This document shows, piece by piece, positions 10,091 through 20,925 of a DNA stretch of 64,000 nt. The stretch covers positions 1-64,000 of the forward strand of contig JADJAG010000011.1 of assembly GCA_016704325.1 (NCBI GenBank). The letters run 5' to 3'. Position numbers and translations under genes: made by a program. Numbering within the stretch: position 1 is the stretch's first letter; every line of letters starts with the position of its first letter. The notes under the pieces are model-generated. The model saw nothing but the letters and a program-made list of their open reading frames with translations. It ran no database searches and was not told the DNA's origin. This DNA is from Chitinophagaceae bacterium (lineage in GTDB: Bacteria > Bacteroidota > Bacteroidia > Chitinophagales > UBA10324).

Positions 10091-12100
10091 ACCCTTTTTT
10101 TTTTGAGGTGTGCATCCAGCCAACCTTTTCTTCTTTCAAAACGATCGCGCTGATAGCTTGGAATATCAATACCGTGATACTGATCAGGATAAATGATGAG
10201 TTGTGTTTCGATGCCTAAACTTTTCAAAGCCTGGTACATCTGCTCTGAATTGAGCAGGGGCACATTAAAATCATTGGCGCCGCACATGAAGAGCGTTGGT
10301 GTTTTAATTTTATCGGCATGAAGAAAGGGCATTGAATTTACTACATAGGCATCATAATTTTTCCAGGGTGTTCCCAGTTCGGCTTCATACTCGCGTATGT
10401 ACATATCGGTGCCATAGCCTGCCAGGGCATTGCCAATGCTTGCTCCGCTAATGGCGCATTTGAAACGATGATCCCTGGCAATCGTAAAATTAGTGGCAAT
10501 GCCTCCATAACTCCAGCCTTCCACAGCAAGTTTATCAACATCGGCAATTCCGTTTTTCACGAGATAATCTACTCCTGATAAATCGTCTTCAATATCTACT
10601 GTACCCCATTTGGCGAAGATGGCCAATGCGAATTTTTCACCTTTCGTGGTGCTGCCCCGCGGATTCATGGAAACGGTGACATATCCCCAGGAAGCATACA
10701 ATTGCCAATCAAATGCCCATTCATTTTGATTCTGGCTGGTAGGTCCGCCGTGAATCTGCAGGATGGTCGGATATTTTTTCCTTCCACATAACCTGCAGGC
10801 AATACCATGAAACCACTCACCATGGTGCCGTCTTTGCTTTTGGATTGAAACTCTTTGGTGGTAGCTAACGCATGCCTGGAAAGCCATCCATCATTCTGAT
10901 GCGATAACTTTCTTAATGCATTTTGTTCATACACAAATATTTCCTGTGGTATAAGCGGAGTGGTGTATTGCAAAACTATTTTATCGGCACCCAATAGTTT
11001 ATAGTCATAGATGGTATGCCTGCCGTCAATTACTTTTTCTATTGCCCCGCCATCCACTGAAATGGCATTGAGGTCGAGGTTCTGATCATCTTCTCCTATG
11101 AAATAAATTTTCTTGCTGTCGGGTGACCATTGCGGATTCCAGACATTTCTATCGTAGGATGCCGTTAGCACTTTTGCACTTCCACCGGAAACAGGAATAA
11201 CAGCCAGGTGTTGTATGGCATAATAGATCAGGTTCAACGGCCCGCCGATGGTGAATGCAATATATTTTCCATCAGGACTCCAGGCCGGGGGTGCATAGTA
11301 AGAGGGATCATTATCTTTTCCGGGAGAGGTGGTAAGCTGCCGGGGCTGCGCATGCGGTTTTGCATCCACTATGTACACATCGTAGTTATCATCACGATCC
11401 CAATCCGTACGTGCACGTTTGCTGACGAAAGCAATCAGCTTTCCATCAGGGCTCCAGGAAGGCAGCTCTTCTTCATAGTCACCATCAACCACCCTGGCCG
11501 TATCGCCGGTGGCAATATCAAGCAGATAGAGGTGTGCGCGTTCTGTGGTGAGATAACCGGTATAATCCTCTTTGAAATAATATCGGTCGATCACAATTGG
11601 TATAGCCGTTTCCGTACCTTCGATATATATATTGGTATCCTGAACAGAAACGATCAATGCCATTTTTTTACCATCAGGGCTCCAGGCATAGTCTTCTACA
11701 CCTCCGGAGAAGGAGGTAATTTTTTTTGCTTCACCACCCAACCTGTTAAGCAACCAAAGCTGGCTGCTTTCATTGCTGTCAGTTCTTGATGACATAAAAG
11801 CAAGCTGTGTATTATCAGGGCTCCATCGTGGTGTTGATTCACTGGCGTCTTCTGTATGCGTAAGCTGTACGGTGGTAGTACCATCCCATGAAGTCATCCA
11901 GATATCGCTGAAAAAATTATCCGCATCTTGATTGGCGGAAGAGACGGTATAAGCTACCCATTTTCCATCCGGTGAAATAGAAGGTTCGGTTACATCGCTG
12001 ATGCTGTCAACATCCTGGATGGTTACAGGAAGCTTCGTTGACTGCGCACTGGCCTGATTAAGGAATAGTGTGGTTAAAAAAGAAAGAGGGTTCGTTGCAT
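10087..12100 (-). CDS. S9 family prolyl-oligopeptidase-like peptidase (three frameshifts)
   Basis: It has a beta-propeller N-terminal part with PD40/TolB-like repeats (WSPDGK, WSPDSK and similar, about six copies between 10900 and 11900). The C-terminal alpha/beta hydrolase has the nucleophile motif GWSYGG (10520 region), Asp in GANDFNVP and His in DQYHGID. The start MQRTLF at 12100 leads into a signal sequence ending ASAQ. Frame breaks lie in homopolymers: CTTTTTTAA near 12078, AATTTTTTC near 11910, and GGAAAAAATAT near 10775 (one A short). The real product would be about 670 residues and secreted. It sits between SusD and the S51 peptidase and probably trims imported or surface peptides. 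Confidence 0.8.
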
Positions 12101-12203
12101 TTTGTTGTCAGGATTGTTGAATTGAAATTTGAATATATTGGTATTGAAAAGGTAAATGGTTGATTGTGTTGCCGATCGAATTATAACCGGAAAATCAATC
12201 TTT

Positions 12204-12414
12204 GTAACTACTCAGTAGATGAAGATTCAAAAGGAACACGGATGACACTGATCGGACGGATTTTTACGGATCTAATTTTTACCTAATCATTTTCAATCCG
12301 CTTTTATCAGACTAGTTTTTATATTGAGCATTAACTCAAAATTGCTTTAATCTGTGCTGATCAGTCAAATCCGTGTCATCCGTGTGCTATTTTTCTCTTC
12401 GGCTGAGTAGTTAC
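12204..12414. mobile_element. MITE-like family 3, complete copy with 8-bp target duplication
   Basis: The ends are GTAACTACTCAG and CTGAGTAGTTAC, a perfect 12-bp terminal inverted repeat. The arms continue as imperfect inverted repeats (GGAACACGGATGACACTGAT against ATCCGTGTCATCCGTGTGC). CAATCTTT flanks both sides exactly (12196-12203 and 12415-12422). It has no coding capacity. It lies between susD and the S9 peptidase gene of the same strand and may affect transcript read-through. Confidence 0.8.
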
Positions 12415-12445
12415 CAATCTTTTAAATGCTACTGGTGAAAAATAA

Positions 12446-13858
12446 TCAGTATCCCGGATTCTGTACCAGGTTTTTATTTACTTCTAACTCACGTTGTGGA
12501 ATGGGGTAGATCAGCTTATTGTCGTTGTATGGCATGGTACCAACTATTCCTTTCAGTCGCTTTACATCATGGTATTTGAATCCTTCATGAGCCAGTTCGA
12601 GTCTTCTTTCCATAAGGATATCATCGAGTGTAACTGCAGTTGCAGCGGGAAGTGCTGCGCGCGTATGCACTTTATTGTAATCATCCAGTGGCGCTGCTCC
12701 GGTAGCAGTACCAAGTCGCTGATTACATTCAGCACGGATTAGATATATTTCCGCTAAACGAATGATGGGGATATTTGCATATTGGTTTTTCCATTTGCCG
12801 GAAAGATAATCGCCCTGGCTGGTGTAGAACATATCTTCTCTTAAATCGCCGGAGGGATACAGGGCGATATGTGCATCTTCAATCAGTATGTCACGTCGTC
12901 CACCGTTGGAAGCAGTAGCAAAATATTCATTCATCGCATTCTCACCATCCTGTTCGGAGATCTGAATCGCGAAAATATCTTCTTTAGTATTCTCCACCTG
13001 GTTAAAGGCATCTTTATAAGCGGGCATTAAGCTATAGTTACCGGAAGCGATAACACGGTCGGCGGCATCCCGTGCATTTTCAAAATTGCTTTGCTGAAGA
13101 TATACTCTAGCCAGTAAGGAAGCAGCAACCATCTGGTCAACGAAAACGTCATTACTTTCCGGCAACAGGCTTTCCGCTTCGGTAAGGTCGGTGATGACTT
13201 GTGCATAGCATTCTTCCACAGTGCTACGGGCCGGAGTAGAGCTTTCGTCTATTACGATCGTTGGGTTCAAAACGATGGGTACACCAGGCTGTGTGTTATT
13301 TTGACCGGGCTCGTATGACTGTGCGAAATAGCGTGTCATTTCAAAAAGCATCCATCCTCTCAGGCATTTTGCTTCGCCTTCCACCCGTGCGCGGTCTTCC
13401 TCATTTACTACATCTAAAGCTGAAAGAATGTTATTGCAGATGTTGATACAGTTGTAGGCTTCAGCCCAGAAGGCTTCCACATCGCCGTTTGCCACAAGGA
13501 TATCGCGGTTAAAGATTTCGCGGGGTGCTTCGAACGTACCTACCCACACCACTTCACCTTCGCCGGCAAACAGTTCTGAATTTCTCAGTACTTCTCCTCC
13601 GAAAAGGCCATCGAGTGCCATCTCGTCGTAGGCACCAACCAATACCTGTTTCACACTGGCATCGGTACTGAGTGCGGTTTCATTGGTGAGCACCTGCGCG
13701 GGAGTAAGTTCCAGCGGCTTGGTGCAGGCAACGGTGAACAGTATTGCCAATGTAATTATCATGAATTGTATCCCGGAATGGAATACCCTGATTTGTGATG
13801 GCATTAATTGATGATCGTAATTCCTGTTAAGTTTATTTTCTATTGATTGATTTTTCAT
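12446..13858 (-). CDS. SusD/RagB-family nutrient-binding lipoprotein
   Basis: This outer-membrane surface lipoprotein caps a SusC channel and binds substrate. It has 470 residues. An N-terminal hydrophobic segment ends in the lipobox LFTVAC near residue 45. TPR-like helices follow (EAYNCINICNNILSALD, ARVYLQQSNFENARDAADRVIASGNYSL), and the typical SusD end is IIRLAEIYLIRAECNQRLG and HEGFKYHDVKR. The start may be the internal Met before IRVFHSG (MPSQIRVF), which would shorten the long leader. It lies 44 bp after susC on the same strand. Confidence 0.9.
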   Translation of the reverse strand: MKNQSIENKLNRNYDHQLMPSQIRVFHSGIQFMIITLAILFTVACTKPLELTPAQVLTNETALSTDASVKQVLVGAYDEMALDGLFGGEVLRNSELFAGEGEVVWVGTFEAPREIFNRDILVANGDVEAFWAEAYNCINICNNILSALDVVNEEDRARVEGEAKCLRGWMLFEMTRYFAQSYEPGQNNTQPGVPIVLNPTIVIDESSTPARSTVEECYAQVITDLTEAESLLPESNDVFVDQMVAASLLARVYLQQSNFENARDAADRVIASGNYSLMPAYKDAFNQVENTKEDIFAIQISEQDGENAMNEYFATASNGGRRDILIEDAHIALYPSGDLREDMFYTSQGDYLSGKWKNQYANIPIIRLAEIYLIRAECNQRLGTATGAAPLDDYNKVHTRAALPAATAVTLDDILMERRLELAHEGFKYHDVKRLKGIVGTMPYNDNKLIYPIPQRELEVNKNLVQNPGY

Positions 13859-13902
13859 GATCTATATTTTACCAATTAGGAAAAATGGTTTCTGTTTCAG
13901 CA

Positions 13903-16900
13903 CTATAAGCCGATGGTGACACCGAACACAATTGTTTTAGGTTGGGGAGCACTGTAGAAATCGTTACCGGCAATTACATTGGCATCTTCGGGGCCCACAT
14001 AATCGGAAGACACTTCCGGATCCCAACCGCGATAGTTGGTAATGGTAAACAGGTTGTACGCCGAAGCATACAATCGCAGGCTGGAGAGCTTTGCTTTCTT
14101 CATTAACCTGTTTGAGAAGTCATAACCTAATGTTATTGCCTTCACCCGAATATAAGAACCATCATCGATGTACCGGCTTGAACGTGTCTGATCACCATTG
14201 GAGAATCCAAGTCTTCCTTGTGGTACATCGGTAATATCGCCGGGATTTTGCCATGCTTCTAAAATGTGAGTAGTCTGATTATCATAAACAGCACCATTTG
14301 CTTCCATCCAATGATCACCGTTGAGGTTGATTTGATTTCCATAAACGCTTTGCGTTGCGATATCCAGTGAGAAGCCTTTATAAAGAAATGTATTGCTGAA
14401 GCCTGCGATGAAGTCGGGATTTGGATCACCAAGCACCACATAATTGGCCATGTTGAAATCGTTGGTAGTGGCATCAGATCCTTCCGGCCCGTTCACATAC
14501 CAGAGTGCATCACCATTTGCCGGATCAACTCCTGCATATTCGGCTCCATAAAAAACACCGAGTGGTTCACCCACTTTCACCACATTCAACACATCAGAAC
14601 CCCCATCGTCAATGATGTCTTGTCCGGGTGCCAGCTCGATCACTTCATTTTTATTGGCTGCGAAATTTACGCTGGCTGTCCACTTGAATTCATTCACCAG
14701 GATATCGCCGTTCAGTACCAGTTCTATTCCGTTGTTTTTCATTTTGCCGATGTTCTGTGTTTGGATCATGATACCGGAAGTAGCCGGTATTGGCACATCA
14801 AGCAGCAGGTCGGAAGTATTTTTGATGTAGTAGTCAATTTCACCATTTAGGCGATCGCCGAAAAATCCAAAGTCAATTCCGATATCCAGTTGTTGTGTTC
14901 TTTCCCAGGTAAGGTCGGGGTTTTCAATTGTAGACGGATACAAAGCGGGATTGCCATTGTAAGAAGCGACTCCATATTTGCCGAGGTAATCAAAATCACC
15001 GATTTCTGCATTTCCGATTACGCCAAAACTTGCCCTTACTTTAAGAAAGCTAACAACCGGAATGGATGCCATGAAGTCTTCCCTGGTCAGGATCCATCCT
15101 GCGGAAGCAGAAGGAAAGAAGCCATACCGTTCATCTTCACCAAACCTGGAAGAGCCATCGAGGCGGCCGGTCAGTGAGAAGAGGTATTTTTCGCGGTAGC
15201 TGTAATTCGCCCGAGCGAAGTAAGAAAGAAAGCGGTATTCTGTGAGGTAGCTGGTACCATAAACTATTTGTGAAGCACTAGCCAGCGTTTTTAAATTATC
15301 GTTCGGGAAGCCCTGACCGTCCACTTTAGAGTAGAATTGTGAATAGGGCTGGTATTCAAAACCACCGGTGACTTCCAGTTGATGTGCATCGCTGAAGTTG
15401 TTTGCATAAGTAAGCAACAATTTCATATCGTAATTTTCTACCCTTGCAGAATATGCTTCACCATAGCCGCCTACTGATTGTCCGAAATTGGATTGGCTGC
15501 CTGAATAACGGTCGGAGGTAAGGTTGGTGAAATCACCACCGAATTCACCACGCAATGTTAGTTCAGGTAAAATGTGATAATTAGCGTAGGCGCTGCCTAT
15601 CGTTCTGAAAGTATAGTTGTTGGATTGCGTGAATTCCGCTTCTAACAGTGGATTGAAGTATAGCGTAGTCGGAAGATTATAAAGTTCCCCCGTAGTATCT
15701 CTTGTTGGAGTGAGTGGAGACTGTGCCACTATTTGCATAGGAGATTCAAAAAATTATCGTTTGGCACATCATTGTTCAAACTTCTGCTCATCATGGTGGA
15801 AATGCCGAGATCAAATTTTTCAGATAGCTTGCTGTCCATATTAATTTGAACAGAGGCGCGGTTCATGTAATTATTAATCAGGATACCATCCTGCTGCGTA
15901 TAACCACCGGCAATAAAATACCTTAGTTGTTCGGTGCCGCCGGAAACAGAAGCATTTACATCACGGGAAGTAGCTTTTTGAAAAGCAAGTGACTGCCAGT
16001 CTGTGCTTACTTCATTGGTTTCCCAATCGGCCCAGCCTGAATTACGGTCAAATTGCTTGTAAACATCTACGAGGTAATCGTCGATGGCTTCCTGCTCAGA
16101 ATCATAACCGCTGATACCGTTTGCAAAATCGTACTTACCTCCATTGATGGCAGCCTGCTCAAAGAAACCTACATATTGTTCGGTGTTCATGAATTCCCGC
16201 AGATGAGTAGGTTTGCTCCATCCTTGCTGGTAGTCAAGGGTAACTTTTGGTTTTCCTTCTTTGCCTCTTTTGGTGGTGATCAGCACCACACCGTTGGCAC
16301 CACGGGAGCCATAGATTGCGGCTGCGGAGGCGTCTTTCAATATGCTGACTGATTCAATATTATTAAAATCAATATCATTCAGCGGATTGATAGATAAGTT
16401 GACTTCATCATTGATTGCTTTCGTATTGATCGGTATACCATCTACCACATACAGCGGCTCATTGCTGGCAGTAACGGAAGAAGATCCGCGTATGCGAACT
16501 TTAATGGCACTGCCTACTTTCCCATTGCCGGTTTCGACAAAAACACCGGCCGCTTTGCCTTGCAGCGCCTGTTCAATAGAGACTACGGGAGCACGCGCAA
16601 GATCTTCGCCTTCCACGGCACTGATGCTGCCGGTGACTTCCGTTTTTATCTGCGTACCATAACCTACTACCACTACCTCCTTCAACAATTGTTGTGTGTT
16701 GGATAATGAGATATTGATGACCGGTTGATTGGTAAAATCAATCATTTGTGTTTCATAACCTACATAGGAAAAAATCAGTGTGCCGCCGGTAGCCGGAACC
16801 TGCAGGTAGTAAATTCCGAAGTCATCCGTGATGCCTGCGGTTTGTGTGCCCTTTAAAACGACAGTTACGCCAATCAGCGGTTCGTTACCGGCTTTATCGC

Positions 16901-16985
16901 TCACGGTACCGGTGATTTGCCGGGTTTGTGCAACTACTATAATACCATGAAGCAGCATGATGGCAAGCAGTAAATGTTTTCTCAT
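13903..16985 (-). CDS. SusC/RagA-family TonB-dependent outer-membrane transporter (one frameshift)
   Basis: This is the outer-membrane channel partner of SusD. It has a signal peptide, then a carboxypeptidase-like domain (ITGTVSDKAGNEPLIGVTVVLKGTQTAGITDDFG), a TonB-box region (LLKEVVVVGYGTQ), the plug (LYVVDGIPI, ESVSILKDASAAAIYGSRGANGVVLITTKRG), and the barrel to a C-terminal aromatic-rich end (ETIVFGVTIGL type). The frame breaks near 15735 inside GATAATTTTTTGAATCTCC, where one more T restores NDNFFESPMQIVAQSP. The full length would be about 1027 residues, normal for SusC. Transport is TonB-driven. Confidence 0.9.
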
Positions 16986-17063
16986 GATTCAGGATGTTTG
17001 GTTCCAATTATCAATTCATAAACGTAACAAAATTTTTATTGAAATGACAATGGTGCAGGCTTT

Positions 17064-17282
17064 GGGTGTACGACAATTCGTTCATCTTGTCAAGCAATGG
17101 TTGGTGGGTTGTTAAATGGCTAAATGGTTAAATTGTTAAATTGTTAAATTGTTGCGGCGAAGCCGATCAATTGTTATTCTGTGATCACTACTTTGCTTTA
17201 CTCACTTACTCAAATCTCAAATCTCAATACTCACTACTGAATTTCAACACTCAATAATCAATTTCCGATCTGTCGTACACCC
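17064..17282. mobile_element. MITE-like family 1, copy B with near-perfect 8-bp duplication
   Basis: The ends are GGGTGTACGACA and TGTCGTACACCC. The flanks are CAGGCTTT (17056-17063) and CGGGCTTT (17283-17290), 7 of 8 matching. The interior carries period-9 TTAAATGGY units, TTGTTGCGGCGAAGCCGATCA and ACTCACTTACTCAAAT. The rest of the 16986-17506 spacer holds no gene. A weak hairpin (TAGGAG to CTCCTA, about 17402-17432) follows the CotH gene and could be a terminator. Confidence 0.8.
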
Positions 17283-17506
17283 CGGGCTTTCGAAGTTGCT
17301 GATAAACGCATCAGCTGCATATTGGTAATGAGCTGATATGGGTTCAATACACTATGGTTCAGCTAAAGCTTCCGGTAGCCGGTTTCTACTCATTAGCCAC
17401 GTAGGAGCATGTGGTTGCAGAATGCACTCCTATATTGTCTTTGAAAGTATATCTTATTTTTTGCCGGACATCAATACTAGTTATTCAAATATCAGCCGAT
17501 ACGATT

Positions 17507-19732
17507 CTACTGTTTGACAATGGTTTCAAAATATCTTTCATAACCATCAACCAACATTAGGAGGTAAACACCGTCAGGTAAATTTAGGTTGGGAACTGTT
17601 ACCTTTTCAACGCCAGAAATTTGATAGGTAAGCACTTCTTTGCCGATGCTATTGATCAATACTACTTCAGCATTTCGCAGATTGGAAGTCAATTCTATAG
17701 TAAGCAAGTCATTAAATGGTGAAGGATAGCTGCGAATGATTCGTGAATTCTGATCATGTACTCCGGTAATTACTTCGAGGTTCTCACTATGAGAAGCATG
17801 GCAGCCATAATGCTGATCGACAGTCAGGGTAACGGAATAAGTACCATTGGAAAAATAGGTATGTACGGGTGCATATTCCTTGGAAGAAGTGCCATCACCA
17901 AAATCCCATTCATAAGATGCTCCTGATTGTGATGGAAAAAACTGGAATTCTGATGCGGAAACTTGTTCAACGTTAAAATCAGCAGGCGGATCTGCCACTG
18001 CATCTATTTCGAGTGCATTGTCTATCCAGTTAAGCCTGCTTTCAATAAAGTTACGGAGTTCCTCTACAAAATACGCATGATCGGTAACACCCAGTTCTGC
18101 CCATTTGGTGAAATTGCGTTGTGCAGGTTCTGTCAGTAATTGTTGCAGTGAGTCGATTATTACATTGAAAGAAGCAGTGGCTAAAGTTTGCTCCCGCAGG
18201 TTGGTATACCTGCAATACACTTCATTCACCCATTCAGGATCTTCCCGAAACTTACTCCACCAGAATGGAAAGGGCCAGTAAGGATGTGTGATTTCCCATA
18301 CCCAGCCTTCTTCAGTGAACGGAGTATAGGCACGGTCGTAGTCCCAGGGCGGACCGATATTTAACTGACCACCATCCGTAGATTTCTCTTTGTAAAGGAA
18401 AGTACTTCTTCCATAGCTGTCGTAGTTGGCACTGAACTCATTCACGATCATGAAGTCGATGAATGATTTTACGGAGATGAAATGACGGTAACCGGCAACC
18501 GTATCCAGGAAGTTATTGCCATACAAGGCATTTTCGAAGCTGTCAACATAACCATGTATATAATTGAATTGAGAAGCGGCGAGCTCCTCCATTTTCGGGT
18601 ATACCATTTTGTAAGCAACCGGCAATTGACAGGTAGCATAGTTGATTGCTTCGTATAAACTGTTCCAGTCATTCGGATATCCGTTCTCATTAATTTCAAT
18701 AATGTAACCACCGGTTAATGCTTCGCCAATGGTATCTTCCGGGTTTAGTGCTGCAATGTCAACCCTGTTGTCGTCCCGTTTTATTTTTTCAGTAAGCGTA
18801 TATACTCCGATATATTCTCCATTGAGAATTACTTCGCAATACATAGTGCGCGGAGCATATCGCCCCATGCGCCGGCTCATTTCATAGGTTACAGCATTCT
18901 TCATGAGGCTGTAGTCGAGGTATTCGGCTTTAAGTATAAAATCATTCTCAGAAGGAAGGCCTAAGAGAACAGTGTCGATCTCGCTACTGTCTGCTGCAAC
19001 CACATCAAAGTCATAATTCTTTTTAGGATAATAAGGGCCGGTAAATCCCTGCAACTCCGTTAGGATCATTCCCTCATAAGCATAAATAGTATCGCCAGGA
19101 TGATTAAGCATACCGGAGCCATTATCAATGATCTTCAGTTCGGCAGCTATTTTTGGTTCGGAAAAAATCTCCTGTCCATTGGTATTAATCAACAGCAGAG
19201 GCAGGTTCGATGACACAAATACAAAGGGAAGCGCAGGTTCATTTCCAAAAGTTATTCCCCAGTTTAAGAGCGTTCCCTCATCCTGCGGGTAGGTATCATT
19301 GCACTGCAGTTTCCAGATTCCATTCGGATTCTGTCCATTGTTGAATAAGCCCATATCACCCATTGGTACATAAAGACCGGTGAAGGGTGGTGCGCCCTGA
19401 GCAATTGGGGTAGTTGCAAAATCATTCAGGCAGGTACTGAAAAAATTATCACCGTCACCACCCACCCCTGATATTAATAATACGATGGTACCATCGGGTG
19501 CGATCAATTTGATCTGAAGATCTGAATCCCAGGTATGTGTGATATTGAAGCAAACCGTCTCCACGCCAAAGGTTGTATCGATGGTGGAAGGAAGGCCACT
19601 TACCGCCATTTCAAAAGTAACGACCGATCCATCATCCGGAACTACTTCATTAACAACGTCAGTAAATGTTTGAGCCGAAGTTAACTGCGCAATCAACAGA
19701 AACAGTATGATACAGGCAAGTTTGCTATTCAT
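17507..19732 (-). CDS. CotH-kinase-domain secreted protein with P-domain, PKD and T9SS type A sorting domain
   Basis: The product has 741 residues from MNSKLACI (19732), where a signal peptide starts; an upstream in-frame ATG at 19789 gives an implausible leader. Residues about 25-165 form a proprotein-convertase P-domain-like sandwich (TWDSDLQIKLIAPDGT, NPNGIWKLQ). Residues about 180-570 form a CotH domain (NYDFDVVAAD, RMGRYAPRTMYCEVILNGEYIGVYTLTEKIKRD, GGYIIEIN, NIGPPWDYDRAY), the atypical kinase fold known from spore-coat protein CotH. A PKD repeat (YEWDFGDGTSS) lies at about 590-655. A type A sorting domain (YPSPFNDLLTIEL, GVYLLMLVDG) lies at about 670-741. It is probably exported by T9SS and surface-bound or released; its target is unknown. 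Confidence 0.85.
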   Translation of the reverse strand: MNSKLACIILFLLIAQLTSAQTFTDVVNEVVPDDGSVVTFEMAVSGLPSTIDTTFGVETVCFNITHTWDSDLQIKLIAPDGTIVLLISGVGGDGDNFFSTCLNDFATTPIAQGAPPFTGLYVPMGDMGLFNNGQNPNGIWKLQCNDTYPQDEGTLLNWGITFGNEPALPFVFVSSNLPLLLINTNGQEIFSEPKIAAELKIIDNGSGMLNHPGDTIYAYEGMILTELQGFTGPYYPKKNYDFDVVAADSSEIDTVLLGLPSENDFILKAEYLDYSLMKNAVTYEMSRRMGRYAPRTMYCEVILNGEYIGVYTLTEKIKRDDNRVDIAALNPEDTIGEALTGGYIIEINENGYPNDWNSLYEAINYATCQLPVAYKMVYPKMEELAASQFNYIHGYVDSFENALYGNNFLDTVAGYRHFISVKSFIDFMIVNEFSANYDSYGRSTFLYKEKSTDGGQLNIGPPWDYDRAYTPFTEEGWVWEITHPYWPFPFWWSKFREDPEWVNEVYCRYTNLREQTLATASFNVIIDSLQQLLTEPAQRNFTKWAELGVTDHAYFVEELRNFIESRLNWIDNALEIDAVADPPADFNVEQVSASEFQFFPSQSGASYEWDFGDGTSSKEYAPVHTYFSNGTYSVTLTVDQHYGCHASHSENLEVITGVHDQNSRIIRSYPSPFNDLLTIELTSNLRNAEVVLINSIGKEVLTYQISGVEKVTVPNLNLPDGVYLLMLVDGYERYFETIVKQ

Positions 19733-19895
19733 CTCTATAGATTCTCGGTTTAATGGAACAAGTGGTGAAAGGCAGGTTAAAGTGTTCACAAAAACATTCC
19801 TGCAAAGTAATAATTTGAAGCGGCAGACCAGAAATCCATTGTAGTTAGTTCAGATTTAAATTTTCTTGGCGTTCTTTGTGGCACAGAATTTTTTT

Positions 19896-20900
19896 ATGGC
19901 AACAGCGCTATTTGACCGTGCAACAAACATTGCTTCGGAATTAGAACAGGCAACCATCGCTGATGCGGCGGCCCTTGAGCTTTTCCGGATACGATACCTT
20001 GGCAGCAAGAATATTATTAAAGACCTGTTTGCAGAGATGAAGCTGGTTCCGAATGAACGGAAAAAAGAATTCGGCCAGGTCGTGAATGCTTTAAAGCAAC
20101 AGGCGGAAGAGAAGTATGAAATATTCAAGCAGGCATTGTCATTGTCTGACACCGGGACCAAACAGCAATCACAAGACCTCACCATGCCGGGCTTTCCCGT
20201 GCCTTTGGGTTCCAGGCATCCGGTGTCAGTAATCCGAAAAAAGGTGATTGACATTTTCGGCCGTATTGGATTCCAGGTAGCTGAAGGACCGGAGATAGAA
20301 GATGAATGGCACAACTTCACGGCATTAAATATTCCGGAAGACCATCCTGCACGCGATATGACGGACTCTTTTTATATAGAGATGCCGGGAGTTATTCTCC
20401 GTTCACAAACCAGTAATGTGCAGATCAGGGTGATGGAAACGCAAAAACCTCCTATCAGGATTATTGCACCGGGACGTGTTTACCGCAATGAAACGATCAC
20501 GTATAAGCACCATGTTTTTTTTCACCAATTGGAAGGACTGTACGTTGATAAGAATGTTTCTTTTGCCGATCTGAAGCAGACGATGTATTACTTCTTTAAA
20601 GAATTTTTTGGTGATGCGTTTGAGTGGCGCTTCCGCCCATCCTTCTTTCCTTTTACAGAAGTTTCGGCTGAGTTGGACATCAGGAAGAAAGGAACAACAC
20701 AATGGATGGAAATACTTGGCTGTGGCATGGTGCATCCTAAAGTTTTGGAGAATTGCAACATAGATCCGGAAGTATATTCAGGCTATGCCTGGGGCATGGG
20801 TATTGAAAGGCTGGTGTTGCTGAAGTATGGTATTCCTGATATCAGGTTATTGACTGAAAATGATGTTCGTTTCCTGGAACAGTTTGAAGCAGCCTGGTAA
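19896..20900 (+). CDS. pheS: Phenylalanyl-tRNA synthetase alpha subunit
   Basis: This is the catalytic subunit of PheRS, which works as alpha2-beta2 in the cytoplasm. The start MATALFDRAT at 19896 is chosen over an upstream in-frame ATG (19866) because family alignments begin here. An N-terminal coiled coil occupies residues 1-85. The class II core shows motif 1 near MPGFPVPLGSRHP, motif 2 GRVYRNE with FFHQLEGL, and motif 3 GYAWGMGIERLVLLKYGI. The length (334 residues) is normal and no frameshift is seen. The pheT partner is not in the window. The divergent CotH gene lies 163 bp upstream. Confidence 0.95.
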   Translation: MATALFDRATNIASELEQATIADAAALELFRIRYLGSKNIIKDLFAEMKLVPNERKKEFGQVVNALKQQAEEKYEIFKQALSLSDTGTKQQSQDLTMPGFPVPLGSRHPVSVIRKKVIDIFGRIGFQVAEGPEIEDEWHNFTALNIPEDHPARDMTDSFYIEMPGVILRSQTSNVQIRVMETQKPPIRIIAPGRVYRNETITYKHHVFFHQLEGLYVDKNVSFADLKQTMYYFFKEFFGDAFEWRFRPSFFPFTEVSAELDIRKKGTTQWMEILGCGMVHPKVLENCNIDPEVYSGYAWGMGIERLVLLKYGIPDIRLLTENDVRFLEQFEAAW

Positions 20901-20925
20901 AATGGAAAGCTGAAAATAAACAATA

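Noticed and set aside
11208..11789. 193-codon plus-strand open frame
   Set aside because: It is antisense to the S9 peptidase propeller; the repeats on the coding strand create it.
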